A DNA stretch of 43,430 nt from UBA3792 sp964426415 (GCA_964426415.1 CAYRQM010000014.1:1-43430), one strand, 5' to 3'. Counted from the first letter of the stretch, positions 1 through 7,921 are shown. Notes: generated by a model not told the origin, from the letters alone. Numbers and translations are program-made.

Positions 1-1024
1 AACGCATGACGGCAATATTGTAGCATCGTTCGTCGCTGTCCTTAACCAAGTCCAGCGCGGCAAAGGCATCCGCCGCCGCGTCGTACTGTTTTGCTTCCAA
101 CAGCGCAACCGCTTTTTGATACAAACTCTCATTGACCATATCTGCGCTGTCTTTGAAATCGCCCAATGCGGCGAAGGCTTCTGCCGCCGCATCGTACTCG
201 CCCGCTTCGTACAAGGAAAGGGCTTTGTTGTAGCGCATACTCGGAAGAATCACCGTGAACAGCACAATGAGGAAGATAATCACCGCGGCAATGCAAGGCA
301 GGACGATGGCGGCAATCTTTTTGTTCTTCTTGTTGCGCGCTGCTTGCAGTCGCGCCTGTTCCGCCTCCGCTTCGGCGTGCTGTCGTTCCTGCTCCGCTTG
401 CTCTTGCTCATACGTCGCTTTTTCGGCAAGGAGTTTCTCTACATCTGCCCAAGCAAAGAGCGGCTCTTTGTCCGCGCCGCAAGCTGCACAAAGCTGATGA
501 GATGCTTTGTTTGCCGCACCGCAGGTGCAAAGCCAAAGGTCTTGATATGGTTGCGGCGCCAATAGGGCGTTCCCGTGCATCTGCCGCGAATAGGTTTCTG
601 CGAGGTCGCCAAACGCATCCAAAATCGACGGCTGCGCCGGCAATGGCATAAAACCTTTCTCGCACGTCCAAGAAGTTCCGTCCGCAAACAGCACGGTGCG
701 CACGGAGGGCGCGAAGCTGCGGGTGGTGCTGTCGGGCAGGGGAATGGGCGTCTTTTGCCCAAAGGTGGCGTTGGTTGACGCGCTCAAGTCAAGAAACTGG
801 AACTTCTCGACGCCTTTTAATGCAGTGCCCGTCACGTCGAACGCATCCACGGAGACGAATAGCGCCTTGATGGTCTTTTCGCCAAGGTTGGTAAACTTGA
901 GCTGTGCCAGCACGCTGCCGGTTTGGTTGTCCTTGAGGAGCGCGCCCGCCGCAATCAGCACGGGTGAACCCGCTGTATATAGATCCTCCGACGTGGAATA
1001 GAGCCTTGTAAATCGTTCCTGCAT
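1..1024 (-). CDS. Zinc-ribbon, single-pass membrane protein with TPR-like repeats (partial, runs off left edge)
   Basis: The frame is open from an ATG at 1024 to the left edge of the window, so only the first 341 residues are seen. Residues 1-160 are a soluble region I do not recognise. A four-cysteine zinc ribbon follows (C166, C168, C179, C182), then a Glu/Gln/Ala-rich likely coiled coil (about 195-235), one membrane helix (about 237-260), and at least two copies of a short helical repeat of the kind YEAGEYDAAAEAFAALGDF...DSAD (264 onward). That repeat after a membrane helix and a zinc ribbon is common in Clostridia proteins of unknown function. It is the second gene of an operon, starting 10 bases after the stop of the small membrane protein at 1035-1346. 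No enzymatic motif is visible. Function unknown; perhaps a surface or stress-sensing scaffold. Confidence 0.75.
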   Translation of the reverse strand, partial: MQERFTRLYSTSEDLYTAGSPVLIAAGALLKDNQTGSVLAQLKFTNLGEKTIKALFVSVDAFDVTGTALKGVEKFQFLDLSASTNATFGQKTPIPLPDSTTRSFAPSVRTVLFADGTSWTCEKGFMPLPAQPSILDAFGDLAETYSRQMHGNALLAPQPYQDLWLCTCGAANKASHQLCAACGADKEPLFAWADVEKLLAEKATYEQEQAEQERQHAEAEAEQARLQAARNKKNKKIAAIVLPCIAAVIIFLIVLFTVILPSMRYNKALSLYEAGEYDAAAEAFAALGDFKDSADMVNESLYQKAVALLEAKQYDAAADAFAALDLVKDSDERCYNIAVMR

Positions 1025-1034
1025 GGCGCTGTCC

Positions 1035-1346
1035 TCACAGATCGGGCAGCTCGTCCTTGGGAATCGGCGCGTTGTATGTGGGCGGCTGTGGTGCACTCTT
1101 TTGTGCAGCAGGCTGCTTTGCGCCTTGCGCCACCAAAATCGTGGTGTTCTCAATCAGCTCGCCAAAGCCATAAAGGAACAAGCAAATCAAGTAAGAAAAG
1201 AGCGGGCCGCCCAAGGTCAGCAGGGCAAATACGCCATTTTCATAATCTGACCAAAGAACGATGCCCCCAATAAAGCTGCCCAACGCCATCAGAATAAAGA
1301 ATATGATGGCGAACACTTTGATGGTACCTCCGGGATTTTTGAACAT
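1035..1346 (-). CDS. Small two-helix membrane protein, function unknown
   Basis: A 103-residue protein with two hydrophobic stretches (about residues 9-32 and 40-63) and a Pro/Gln/Ala-rich, probably cytoplasmic tail. The start is supported by AAGGAGG eight bases upstream of the ATG and by a good sigma-A promoter at 1380-1408. It is the first gene of an operon with the zinc-ribbon membrane protein that follows on the same strand. I do not recognise a family. The pairing suggests the two membrane proteins work together. Confidence 0.7.
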   Translation of the reverse strand: MFKNPGGTIKVFAIIFFILMALGSFIGGIVLWSDYENGVFALLTLGGPLFSYLICLFLYGFGELIENTTILVAQGAKQPAAQKSAPQPPTYNAPIPKDELPDL

Positions 1347-1379
1347 GTGATTTTCCTCCTTATATGAAATTCTGTCTAT

Positions 1380-1408
1380 TTCTTACCAATTGTATTTGTG
1401 CTTGTCAA
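1380..1408 (-). promoter_or_regulatory. Sigma-A promoter for the 1346-1 operon
   Basis: On the minus strand TTGACA (1403-1408) is followed after 17 bases by TAAGAA (1380-1385). The predicted transcript start lies about 30 bases before the ATG at 1346, leaving room for the AAGGAGG ribosome site. Confidence 0.6.
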
Positions 1409-1464
1409 GGGAAATTGCCGATTCTCCGCGCAATTTGTCAAACTCTGTATGGAATATTTGCGAC

Positions 1465-1486
1465 AAAAACCGCCGCACAACGGCGG
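1465..1486 (-). terminator. Intrinsic terminator of the RACo gene
   Basis: On the minus strand CCGCCG and CGGCGG form a six-pair GC stem with a five-base loop, followed by TTTTT. It lies 20 bases past the RACo stop codon at 1507. Confidence 0.75.
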
Positions 1487-1506
1487 CGGGCAGGATTGCG
1501 ATGGGA

Positions 1507-3093
1507 TTAGTTCAGTTCGTCCGATTCGGGAAAGAGCATTTGGTCGGTGAACGCCTGCACGAAGCAGGGATCGGTGGCAAGCTCCACCGTTACGACGTGC
1601 TTTGCAAAGGACGCGGACGCATCCTTAAGCGTGCCGTCTTGCAGCAGCGCCACGGCGCCCATGCCTGCCGCGTTGCCGACGCCGCAGGTGCGGTTTTGCA
1701 GCGCTTTTGGCAACAGACCAATGCGCACGGCGGCGGGCACGTCGATGACGTTGCCGAACCCGCCCGCAAGCAGCAGCGAATCGACCGCGTCCATGGGACA
1801 TTTTGCGCGGTGCAGCATGGCGATCAGCCCTGCTGCGATGGCGGCTTTTGCAAGCTGCACGGCACGGACATCCGCTTGGGTGAAGTACACGTCGGTATTG
1901 GGAAAGCGAAACGCGATGCGTCCCGCATACGGCGCCATGCATTGGGGATAATCGTGCCCCGTTTCATACAGCCGTCCCGTTTCGTCGATGATTTCGGCTT
2001 CCAACAGTGCCGCCACGGCGTCAATCACGCCCGAACCGCAGACGCCGACAGGCTTGCCGCCGCCGATGGTCTCCAACACGAATTGCCCGTCAACCAGCCG
2101 CACATGGGCGATTGCGCCGTTCTTTGCCGCCATGCCCATGGTGACGCCCGCGCCCTCAAAGGTGGGGCCTGCCGCCGTCGAGCAGCCAAAGGTTTTGCCG
2201 CGGTACGAGAGCAGCATTTCCCCATTGGTGCCAATGTCCATCAGCACGCGGGTGGGTGCGCTTTCATCGGCGGTGTGCAGCGACGCAATCAGTGCGGCGG
2301 TGGTGAGGTCTGCGCCGATATAGGAAGAGATGCATCGCGGGAAACAGCCCACGGCATTGGGCAGCTTGACGCCAAGCGCGGTGGGGCAAAACGCTTTGCC
2401 AAAGTAATGATCCTGTCGAAACGGCACGGTCAAAAGCGCGGTGGGGTCGTACCCGCACAGCAGATACAGCATGGCGGTATTGCCTGTCACCACCAGTGCG
2501 GCAACCTGTTCGGGCGAGACGCCGCTTCTTTGCGCAAGCGTATCAACGAGCGTGTTCACGCCGCCCACGACCGCAGCCTTGAGCGCTGCGCCTTGTCCGT
2601 TTGCCGCCGCGCCCATGCGTGTGATGACGTCCGCGCCAAAGGCGGTCTGCGGATTTTGCAGCGACGCTACGGCGACCTGTTCCCCATCGGAAAGGCGCAG
2701 CAGGTATGCTGCCAAGGTGGTGGTTCCCACGTCAATCGCCACGCCATAGCCCTTTGCCCACGGGCGCAGCGGAAACTTTGGCATTTGCCCGTCCGTCAAG
2801 ATGCGGGTTGGCGCATCGGCTTGGCAGCGCACCCATGCATCGCCCTGCACCGTCGTTTGACAGGCGAGGCGCACGCCTGCATCCTGCTCCGCTTGGGTCA
2901 AGCGCTGCCGTTCCTGCTCCGAAAGCGGCGAGAGAGCGCCCGACGCGAACACCTTGCACTTGCCGCAGCTGCCGCGTCCGCCGCACGGCACGTCGAGGAG
3001 CTTGTCCGCTTCTTTGAGAAGAACGGCGATGGTCTTCCCTGCTTCGGCTGCGATGGTTGTTGTCACGCCGTCGCGTTCGATGGTGAGCTGCAT
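1507..3093 (-). CDS. Reductive activator of corrinoid proteins (RACo-like, 2Fe-2S plus ASKHA domain, DUF4445)
   Basis: A 528-residue protein. Residues 1-90 are a plant-type 2Fe-2S ferredoxin domain with C37, C43, C46 and C78 (Cx5Cx2Cx31C). After a linker, an ASKHA-type ATPase core starts near residue 117 with the phosphate loop DVGTTT (121-126); later glycine-rich segments such as TGNTAM and DIGTNGEM fit the family. Such proteins use ATP and a low-potential electron to reduce inactive Co(II) corrinoid back to Co(I) after accidental oxidation in methyltransferase cycles. Length matches bacterial RACo, which has the N-terminal ferredoxin, unlike archaeal RamA with C-terminal clusters. It is divergent from a corrinoid protein gene at 3259, its likely partner. 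AGGACGGAGG precedes the ATG. The large open frame on the opposite strand is a shadow. Confidence 0.93.
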   Translation of the reverse strand: MQLTIERDGVTTTIAAEAGKTIAVLLKEADKLLDVPCGGRGSCGKCKVFASGALSPLSEQERQRLTQAEQDAGVRLACQTTVQGDAWVRCQADAPTRILTDGQMPKFPLRPWAKGYGVAIDVGTTTLAAYLLRLSDGEQVAVASLQNPQTAFGADVITRMGAAANGQGAALKAAVVGGVNTLVDTLAQRSGVSPEQVAALVVTGNTAMLYLLCGYDPTALLTVPFRQDHYFGKAFCPTALGVKLPNAVGCFPRCISSYIGADLTTAALIASLHTADESAPTRVLMDIGTNGEMLLSYRGKTFGCSTAAGPTFEGAGVTMGMAAKNGAIAHVRLVDGQFVLETIGGGKPVGVCGSGVIDAVAALLEAEIIDETGRLYETGHDYPQCMAPYAGRIAFRFPNTDVYFTQADVRAVQLAKAAIAAGLIAMLHRAKCPMDAVDSLLLAGGFGNVIDVPAAVRIGLLPKALQNRTCGVGNAAGMGAVALLQDGTLKDASASFAKHVVTVELATDPCFVQAFTDQMLFPESDELN

Positions 3094-3122
3094 ACTGCCG
3101 TCCTCCGTCCTTCGTTTTCTTT

Positions 3123-3166
3123 ATTGTACACGCCTTGCGCCGATTTGTCTTTCCTTGGGCGCAAGG
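3123..3166 (-). promoter_or_regulatory. RACo promoter with overlapping inverted repeat
   Basis: On the minus strand AAGACA (3146-3151), a 17-base spacer and TACAAT (3123-3128) make a plausible promoter for the RACo gene. A perfect 9-base inverted repeat, CCTTGCGCC (3133-3141) and GGCGCAAGG (3158-3166), with a 16-base spacer lies across the spacer and -35 region. It could be an operator for this divergent RACo/corrinoid pair; the PocR/AraC protein at 5812 is a candidate ligand. Confidence 0.45.
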
Positions 3167-3224
3167 TTCGAAACATTTTACCATTTTTCTGCGGAAAGGA
3201 ACAGACGAGCCGCCCGAAATCAGG

Positions 3225-3230
3225 TATACT
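3225..3230 (+). promoter_or_regulatory. Likely -10 box of the corrinoid protein gene
   Basis: TATACT lies 28 bases before the ATG at 3259, with GGAGG between. No convincing -35 box is seen at the usual distance, which would fit a promoter needing an activator. Confidence 0.35.
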
Positions 3231-3258
3231 GTTCGTATCAAAGTCGGAGGCGAAACAG

Positions 3259-3891
3259 ATGCAGATTTTGGACGATATTTCCGCTTACTTGCAGCAAGGG
3301 CGTTCCAAGAACGTCAAAGCGCTGGTGACCGAAGCCTTGGAACAGGGCATCGACCCGCAAACCATCCTGAACGAAGGACTTTTGGCAGGCATGGACATCA
3401 TCGGCGAACAGTTTAAGAACAATGAGGTGTATGTGCCCGAAGTCTTGGTTGCTGCACGCGCCATGAACATCGGCTCCGCCATCCTAAAGCCGTATCTGAT
3501 GGAAGCGGGCGTCACCGCAAAGGGTACCGTCGTGATTGGAACCGTCAAGGGCGACTTGCACGACATAGGCAAGAATTTGGTCAAAATGATGATTGAGTCC
3601 AAGGGCTTGACCGTCATCGATTTGGGCGTGGATGTATCGCCCGAACAGTTTGTTTCCGCCGCCATCGAGAACGGCGCGCAGATCATCTGCTGCTCCGCGC
3701 TGCTCACCACGACCATGGGCGAAATGAAGAATGTGGTGGAAGAAGCCAAGAAACAAGGCATTCGTGACACCGTCAAGATCATGGTCGGCGGTGCGCCGAT
3801 CAACCAAGCATTCTGCGACTCCATCGGTGCAGACTGCTACACTCCCGACGCCGCCAGCGCTGCCGGCGCGGCGCTTGCGTTCGTTGCATAG
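3259..3891 (+). CDS. Corrinoid (cobalamin-binding) methyltransferase subunit, MtaC/MtvC-like
   Basis: A 210-residue protein. Residues 1-85 are the helical cap domain of B12-binding methyltransferase proteins. Residues 88-210 are the Rossmann-like B12 domain with the base-off motif DLHDIG (D99, H101, G104), where H101 is the lower cobalt ligand, followed by the usual VIDLG and VGGAP segments. It carries the methyl group between a substrate methyltransferase and the acceptor methyltransferase (usually giving methyl-tetrahydrofolate in acetogen-like bacteria). The start was set at ATG 3259 because GGAGG lies eight bases upstream and the domain begins there; the upstream extension of the open frame is antisense to RACo. 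A terminator follows at 3931. It is the only corrinoid protein in the window, so it probably serves all three UroD-type methyltransferases. Confidence 0.94.
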   Translation: MQILDDISAYLQQGRSKNVKALVTEALEQGIDPQTILNEGLLAGMDIIGEQFKNNEVYVPEVLVAARAMNIGSAILKPYLMEAGVTAKGTVVIGTVKGDLHDIGKNLVKMMIESKGLTVIDLGVDVSPEQFVSAAIENGAQIICCSALLTTTMGEMKNVVEEAKKQGIRDTVKIMVGGAPINQAFCDSIGADCYTPDAASAAGAALAFVA

Positions 3892-3930
3892 CGTTTTTCG
3901 TCCCTCCAAATAGTTCCCCCATATCAAGCG

Positions 3931-3961
3931 AAAGAGAGCGATCGACGGGTCGCTCTTTTTC
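3931..3961 (+). terminator. Intrinsic terminator after the corrinoid protein gene
   Basis: AGAGCGA (3935-3941) pairs with TCGCTCT (3950-3956), extended by A/T pairs, followed by TTTTT. It lies between two convergent genes and may also slow the minus-strand transcript ending at 4019. Confidence 0.75.
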
Positions 3962-4018
3962 CTGTGCAAAATAGGAAGGCCGCCGCACTTTGGCGACGAC
4001 CTTTTGAAGGAAGGGAGG

Positions 4019-5032
4019 TTATTTGCTGCGATAGAATGCGTCCACCGCTTCGAAGAAAGCGCGGATGTTGTTCCAATCGGATGCGGGGGGAATGTCGCAG
4101 CCCGAAGAAATGACGAAGTTGGGATGGCTGCGGCACGCCTGCATGACGGACAACGTCGCTTCGCGCACGCTTTCGGGCGTTCCGAAACGGAATTGCTTGG
4201 CAGGGTCGACATTGCCCATGACCAGCACCGATGCGGGCATTTTTTCGACCATGTCCTGCATGGAGACGGCATTGCCGAAATGGTACCCAACGGCGCCGAT
4301 GGCGGTCAGCTCGGCAATCATGTTGGGGACGCTGTTGCCGCAGTTGTGGTAGATGACCGCAAAGGTTTCGTCCTGCACGGCGTCCACCAAGCGCTTGACG
4401 TACTTGCCCGAAAATTCCCACATCATTTTGGCGGAAAGCAAGCCTGCCGCCGGCTCTGCCATGACGATGCCGTTGGCGCCGACCGCTTTGTACGCCTTGG
4501 CGTATGCAATCAGGAACGTGGTTGCCTTTTCCAAGGTGGTCTCCACCATCTCCGGCTCCTCGTAGCAGTTGATCATGATGTCCGTCATGCCCATCAAGCG
4601 GCCCGCAAGCGAGTACGGGCCGATGACGCCTGCAAAAACGGGACGATCGGTGATCTGCATGCACGCCTTCTCAATCGCTTCGATGTAAAGTCCCGTGCGC
4701 CCCGCTCCCACGGACGGAACGACCAACGCGTCTGCGTCCTCCGCCTCTTTGAGGATTGTGCCCACGACGGTCGGTACTTCATCATCGGCGACGCTGATCT
4801 TGGAACCGAACGCTTCCGCTTCTACAGAAAGATCCATCAGCGACACGGAGCCGCAGGTTTTGCACGCATCCGCAATGCACTTCATCCCCTTTGCCTGCGC
4901 ATCGCTGCTTGCGATAAGCTCTGCAACGGTGATTCCCATCATTTGAATGGCGGGAAAGGAAAGAACGGGAAACGAATCCTTTTGCGGTGCGGCGATCAGC
5001 TCTGCCGCCCATTGCTGCATGTTTCTTGGCAT
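4019..5032 (-). CDS. UroD-fold (MtaA/CmuA-like) corrinoid methyltransferase
   Basis: A 337-residue protein of the uroporphyrinogen decarboxylase superfamily. The zinc-site pattern of the methyltransferase branch is present: H229-x-C231 (HNC) and C312 (SGCD). The substrate arginines and N-terminal signature of true heme-pathway HemE are not seen, so a methylcobamide-dependent methyltransferase is the better call. It probably moves a methyl group to or from the corrinoid protein at 3259. The start is placed at 5032 because AAGGAG lies seven bases upstream; the ATG six bases earlier (5038) is too close to that site. The gene is divergent from the DUF2284/PocR pair. It is clearly less like the two UroD-type proteins of the large operon (22368 and 25528) than those are like each other. 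Whether it demethylates the substrate or methylates the acceptor cannot be told from sequence. Confidence 0.88.
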   Translation of the reverse strand: MPRNMQQWAAELIAAPQKDSFPVLSFPAIQMMGITVAELIASSDAQAKGMKCIADACKTCGSVSLMDLSVEAEAFGSKISVADDEVPTVVGTILKEAEDADALVVPSVGAGRTGLYIEAIEKACMQITDRPVFAGVIGPYSLAGRLMGMTDIMINCYEEPEMVETTLEKATTFLIAYAKAYKAVGANGIVMAEPAAGLLSAKMMWEFSGKYVKRLVDAVQDETFAVIYHNCGNSVPNMIAELTAIGAVGYHFGNAVSMQDMVEKMPASVLVMGNVDPAKQFRFGTPESVREATLSVMQACRSHPNFVISSGCDIPPASDWNNIRAFFEAVDAFYRSK

Positions 5033-5201
5033 ATGCATTCTCCTTTGTTTGATGGTTGCATTGTATCTCACCCTGCACACGGCGTCGCGTAGAATTTTTC
5101 AATAATTGGCACAATTTATCGACGTTCCGCCCGCCAAGCAAATGCTTTTCGACGATGCAAAACAGATTACCAATTCCGCAAAAATTGTCACATTCCCGCC
5201 C

Positions 5202-5230
5202 TTTCCAAACGACGCCGAATCTTGTATAAT
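5202..5230 (+). promoter_or_regulatory. Promoter of the DUF2284/PocR operon
   Basis: A perfect TATAAT (5225-5230) is preceded at 17 bases by TTTCCA (5202-5207, four of six matches). GGAGG at 5251-5255 and the ATG at 5262 follow. Confidence 0.6.
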
Positions 5231-5261
5231 GTACACAGAAATGAAGGATCGGAGGCTTGCC

Positions 5262-5825
5262 ATGGAACGCGTATCTTTGGAGATGTGTCGGTCGTTTGGA
5301 TTCACAAACGCCGCCCTGCTTGACCCGCAAGCCCTATCGTTTTTGCCCGAAGTGCGCGAGATGTGCGCCGCCAATCGCTGCCGCCGCTACGGAAAGACTT
5401 GGAGCTGTCCGCCCGCCATCGGTTCTGTCGAATCCTTTGCCGAGAGAGCGCGTACCTACGCATACGGTGTTTTGCTGCAGTACACCGCCACGCTTGCCGA
5501 CGATTTTGACGTGGAGACCATGCAATCTGCGGAACAAGCGTGCAAGGATGCTTTGGACGCGCTGCGCGCCGCGCTCGTTGCCCAACATCGCTCCCTCTTT
5601 GTGCTGTCCGTCGGCGCCTGCACGCGCTGCGACGCCTGCACCTACCCCGACGCGCCGTGCCGCTTCCCCGATTTGCTTGCGCCTTCGATGGAAGCGTGTG
5701 GGCTGTTGGTCAGCCGCGTCTGCGAACAGTGCGGCGTGCCCTACTATTACGGAAAACAAACCATCACGTTTGTCTGCGCCATCCTGCTGCGTGATGCGGA
5801 AGAAGTGCCAAATGAAACAGTCTGA
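5262..5825 (+). CDS. DUF2284 cysteine-rich predicted metal-binding protein
   Basis: A 187-residue protein with two cysteine groups: C35/C40/C49 (the last in WSCPP) and a ferredoxin-like CTRCDAC (C120, C123, C126) with C133 just after. This layout is that of DUF2284, predicted to bind iron-sulfur or another metal; its biochemical role is unknown, but members often sit beside corrinoid methyltransferase genes. The start at 5262 is chosen for GGAGG seven bases upstream and the TATAAT promoter; the in-frame upstream extension lies over the promoter. The next gene begins 14 bases before this stop codon, so the two are translationally coupled. A role in electron supply to, or insertion of metal into, the corrinoid system is a guess. 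Confidence 0.83.
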   Translation: MERVSLEMCRSFGFTNAALLDPQALSFLPEVREMCAANRCRRYGKTWSCPPAIGSVESFAERARTYAYGVLLQYTATLADDFDVETMQSAEQACKDALDALRAALVAQHRSLFVLSVGACTRCDACTYPDAPCRFPDLLAPSMEACGLLVSRVCEQCGVPYYYGKQTITFVCAILLRDAEEVPNETV

Positions 5826-7011
5826 GCAGTTGGCTGCCTTTATCTCCCATATAGAACAGCTCTTTGGCGTACACGTCGCGCACGTTACGCCCGATTCCTT
5901 TTCTGCGCTCACCTGCCGCCTGCCCGACGTCTCCATCTGTGCTCACTGCCCCTTTTCGGACGCCGACACGGCGCGCACGCATCGGTATGGCATGAAGGAA
6001 GCGATGCGCTGGAACAACCGCTACATCTACTATTGCCCCATGGGGTTGGCATTTCTTGCACTGACGCGGCAGTCGGCGCAATTCGAGCTGACGGACGGCG
6101 TTTTGATTGGGCCGCTGTGCATGGGCGATCCGCAGGATTTGATCTTGGACACCGAACAGCGCACATTCTTGGAGCAGCTTTCTGCGCTGCCCGTCTTTGC
6201 GCCCGCCAAGGTGCACAGCCTGTCCGAATTGAGCGCTGCGGCGTTCGACCGCATGATGGAGCTGCCGCCTGCCGACGTTCGAAACAGCGATCAAAATGCG
6301 TTTCAAAACCTGCTGGAGTCGATGCAAAAGAACAACAGCGCCATCGACCGCGAAAGCTATCAAAGCCTTTTGGATACCGAGAACGCCTTGAATGAAATGG
6401 TGCGTGCCTTGGACAAAAAGGGTGCGCAGCGGCTGCTTAACGAGCTGTTGGGCAAGCTGTATCTGCAAAATGCCTACGACTTGGAGCCCGTCAAAATCCG
6501 CAGCATCGAATTGATCGTGGTGCTGTCGCGCACCGTGATCGACGCAGGCGCCGACGTGGGACAGATCTTTCATCACAGCGCCGAATACCTGCAGCGCATC
6601 AACGAAATTGATTCTATCGAAGCGCTGTATGCATGGATGAGCAGCATCCTGCACGCGTTCATCGATGAGCTGTTCAGCTTTGCGGGCATCAAGCACGCCG
6701 ATACCGTCTACAAGACCATGGAATATCTCCGCACAAACTGCCTGCAAAAGCTGACGCTGGACGACATCGCCAAGCACGTCTACATGAGCAAGGCATACCT
6801 CAGCATGCTCTTTAAGCAGGAAACGGGTCGCGGCATTTCTGAATATCTGACCCAAATGCGCATCGAAAAAGGAAAATCACTTTTGCGCAGCACCAATCGC
6901 AGCATTGCCGACATCGCAAACGAATGCTGCTTCCATGACCAAAGCTATTTTACCAAGGTGTTCCAACGCGTGGTGGGCATGTCGCCCAAAAAATACCGTT
7001 CTCTTAGATAG
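5812..7011 (+). CDS. PocR-type sensor domain plus AraC-family DNA-binding regulator
   Basis: A 399-residue protein. Residues 1 to about 160 match the PocR sensory domain, including the cysteine spots CAHCPF and YYCPMGL; it binds small molecules such as diols in the cobalamin/propanediol regulator PocR. A central helical linker follows. The last 100 residues are two AraC helix-turn-helix motifs (LTLDDIAKHVYMSKAYLSMLF and a second ending in SPKKYRSLR). The start at 5812 overlaps the DUF2284 stop by 14 bases. It most likely activates the nearby corrinoid module, whose corrinoid gene lacks a good -35 box, and perhaps senses the methylated substrate or a metabolite. Its 3' end is unusual: the stop codon lies inside the terminator hairpin of the opposing iclR gene. 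Confidence 0.87.
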   Translation: MKQSEQLAAFISHIEQLFGVHVAHVTPDSFSALTCRLPDVSICAHCPFSDADTARTHRYGMKEAMRWNNRYIYYCPMGLAFLALTRQSAQFELTDGVLIGPLCMGDPQDLILDTEQRTFLEQLSALPVFAPAKVHSLSELSAAAFDRMMELPPADVRNSDQNAFQNLLESMQKNNSAIDRESYQSLLDTENALNEMVRALDKKGAQRLLNELLGKLYLQNAYDLEPVKIRSIELIVVLSRTVIDAGADVGQIFHHSAEYLQRINEIDSIEALYAWMSSILHAFIDELFSFAGIKHADTVYKTMEYLRTNCLQKLTLDDIAKHVYMSKAYLSMLFKQETGRGISEYLTQMRIEKGKSLLRSTNRSIADIANECCFHDQSYFTKVFQRVVGMSPKKYRSLR

Positions 7012-7018
7012 AGAACGG
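6988..7018 (-). terminator. Intrinsic terminator of iclR, overlapping the 3' end of the PocR/AraC gene
   Basis: CCGTTCTC (6996-7003) and GAGAACGG (7011-7018) form a perfect 8-pair stem. On the minus strand it is followed by TATTTTTT, so it terminates the transcript ending at 7033. On the plus strand there is no T-run. The TAG stop of the PocR/AraC gene (7009-7011) is within the hairpin. Confidence 0.8.
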
Positions 7019-7032
7019 CAAAAGCCTGTGTG

Positions 7033-7818
7033 TTACAGCAATGCGGCGCTGTTGTTGATGTTGAATTCGGCGAAGTAGCCCTCGGCGTCGATTCGAAACG
7101 CATCCAGCAGAAGCCGCGCCTGTTCATATTTGGCTGCGTCCGTGCGGTACGCAGGCATACTGAAGCTGGCTGCCGCCACCACCGTGCTCTCGTAGCACAG
7201 CGGCACCGCGACGCACTCTACGCCTTCGACCAATTCGGAATGCTCATACGCAAAGCCCGTCCTGCGCACCTCCAAAAGCTCGTCGTAGAGCTGATCCAAG
7301 GTCTTAACCGTCTGCGGCGTGTATACGGTCAGCCCGTCCGGATACAGGGCGGAAAGCTGCTCACGGGTCTTGTCGGACAGCAGCGACTTGCCAAGCCCCG
7401 TACAGTAGGCGGGCAGCATTTTGTCGACTTGAGAACGCAGCATGATCGGGTTGTTGCCCTCCACGCGGATGGCGTAAAAGACGTTGCTGCCCGACAGAAT
7501 CCCAAGCTGGGACGTTTCATCCAAGGAAGCCACCATCTTGCGCATACGCTCCTTGAGATAGCTGCGCGCCGATCGGCTGCTGGAATAGGCGTTTCCCACG
7601 ATGTAGGCTTGTCTGCCGATGCAGTAGCGCGATGCATCCTGCGGAGACGGCTGCAAATATCCGCGGTCGCACATGGTGCGAATGATGGGAAGCAGGCTGC
7701 TCTTGGGCGCCGACAGCGCCGTGGCAATCTCGGTCAGAGAATGCCCCTCCCCCGTCGTTGCAAGCAGTTCCATAATGTCCATTACCCGCGCCGTCGCACG
7801 ATGATCCGCTGTCGCCAT
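7033..7818 (-). CDS. IclR-family transcriptional regulator of the large operon
   Basis: A 261-residue protein. Residues 5-65 are a winged helix (VMDIMELL...SLTEIATAL, then a recognition helix with KSSLLPIIRTM). Residues 80-250 are the IclR effector domain, with typical segments RSYLKERM, SGSNVFYAIRVEG, YCTGLGKSLLS, and GFAYEHSELVEGVECVAVPL. It is the last gene on the minus strand after the TIM-like gene and has its own promoter (7893-7921) with an 18-bp palindrome, the same operator as at the start of the large operon (26602-26637). It therefore probably represses both itself and the operon and is released by a pathway intermediate. GGGGG eight bases upstream supports the ATG at 7818. Confidence 0.9.
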   Translation of the reverse strand: MATADHRATARVMDIMELLATTGEGHSLTEIATALSAPKSSLLPIIRTMCDRGYLQPSPQDASRYCIGRQAYIVGNAYSSSRSARSYLKERMRKMVASLDETSQLGILSGSNVFYAIRVEGNNPIMLRSQVDKMLPAYCTGLGKSLLSDKTREQLSALYPDGLTVYTPQTVKTLDQLYDELLEVRRTGFAYEHSELVEGVECVAVPLCYESTVVAAASFSMPAYRTDAAKYEQARLLLDAFRIDAEGYFAEFNINNSAALL

Positions 7819-7866
7819 GTTGCCCCCGTCGTTTCAAGGTTGCGTTTGCAACCGTATTTGCGTTCT

Positions 7867-7921
7867 TGTTCCGTATTTGGAACAGCAAACATAGTATGCC
7901 ATATTTTTCTTGCGAATGCAA
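7867..7921 (-). promoter_or_regulatory. iclR promoter with IclR operator
   Basis: On the minus strand TTGCAT (7916-7921), a 17-base spacer and CATACT (7893-7898) form the promoter. Eight bases downstream lies an 18-bp palindrome, TGTTCC GTATTT GGAACA (7867-7884). The same palindrome type at the same eight-base distance from the -10 box occurs at the main operon promoter. Confidence 0.7.

Noticed and set aside
1390..3258. Long plus-strand frame upstream of and joined to the corrinoid protein
   Set aside because: It is antisense to RACo, has no domain and no ribosome site. The real corrinoid gene starts at 3259.
3094..3258. Cobalamin riboswitch before the corrinoid or RACo gene
   Set aside because: The gap is too short and no B12-box-like sequence was seen.
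4019..5032. Heme-pathway uroporphyrinogen decarboxylase (HemE)
   Set aside because: The protein has the H-x-C...C zinc pattern of methyltransferases, lacks HemE signatures, and sits with corrinoid genes rather than heme genes. The same applies to the copies at 22368 and 25528.
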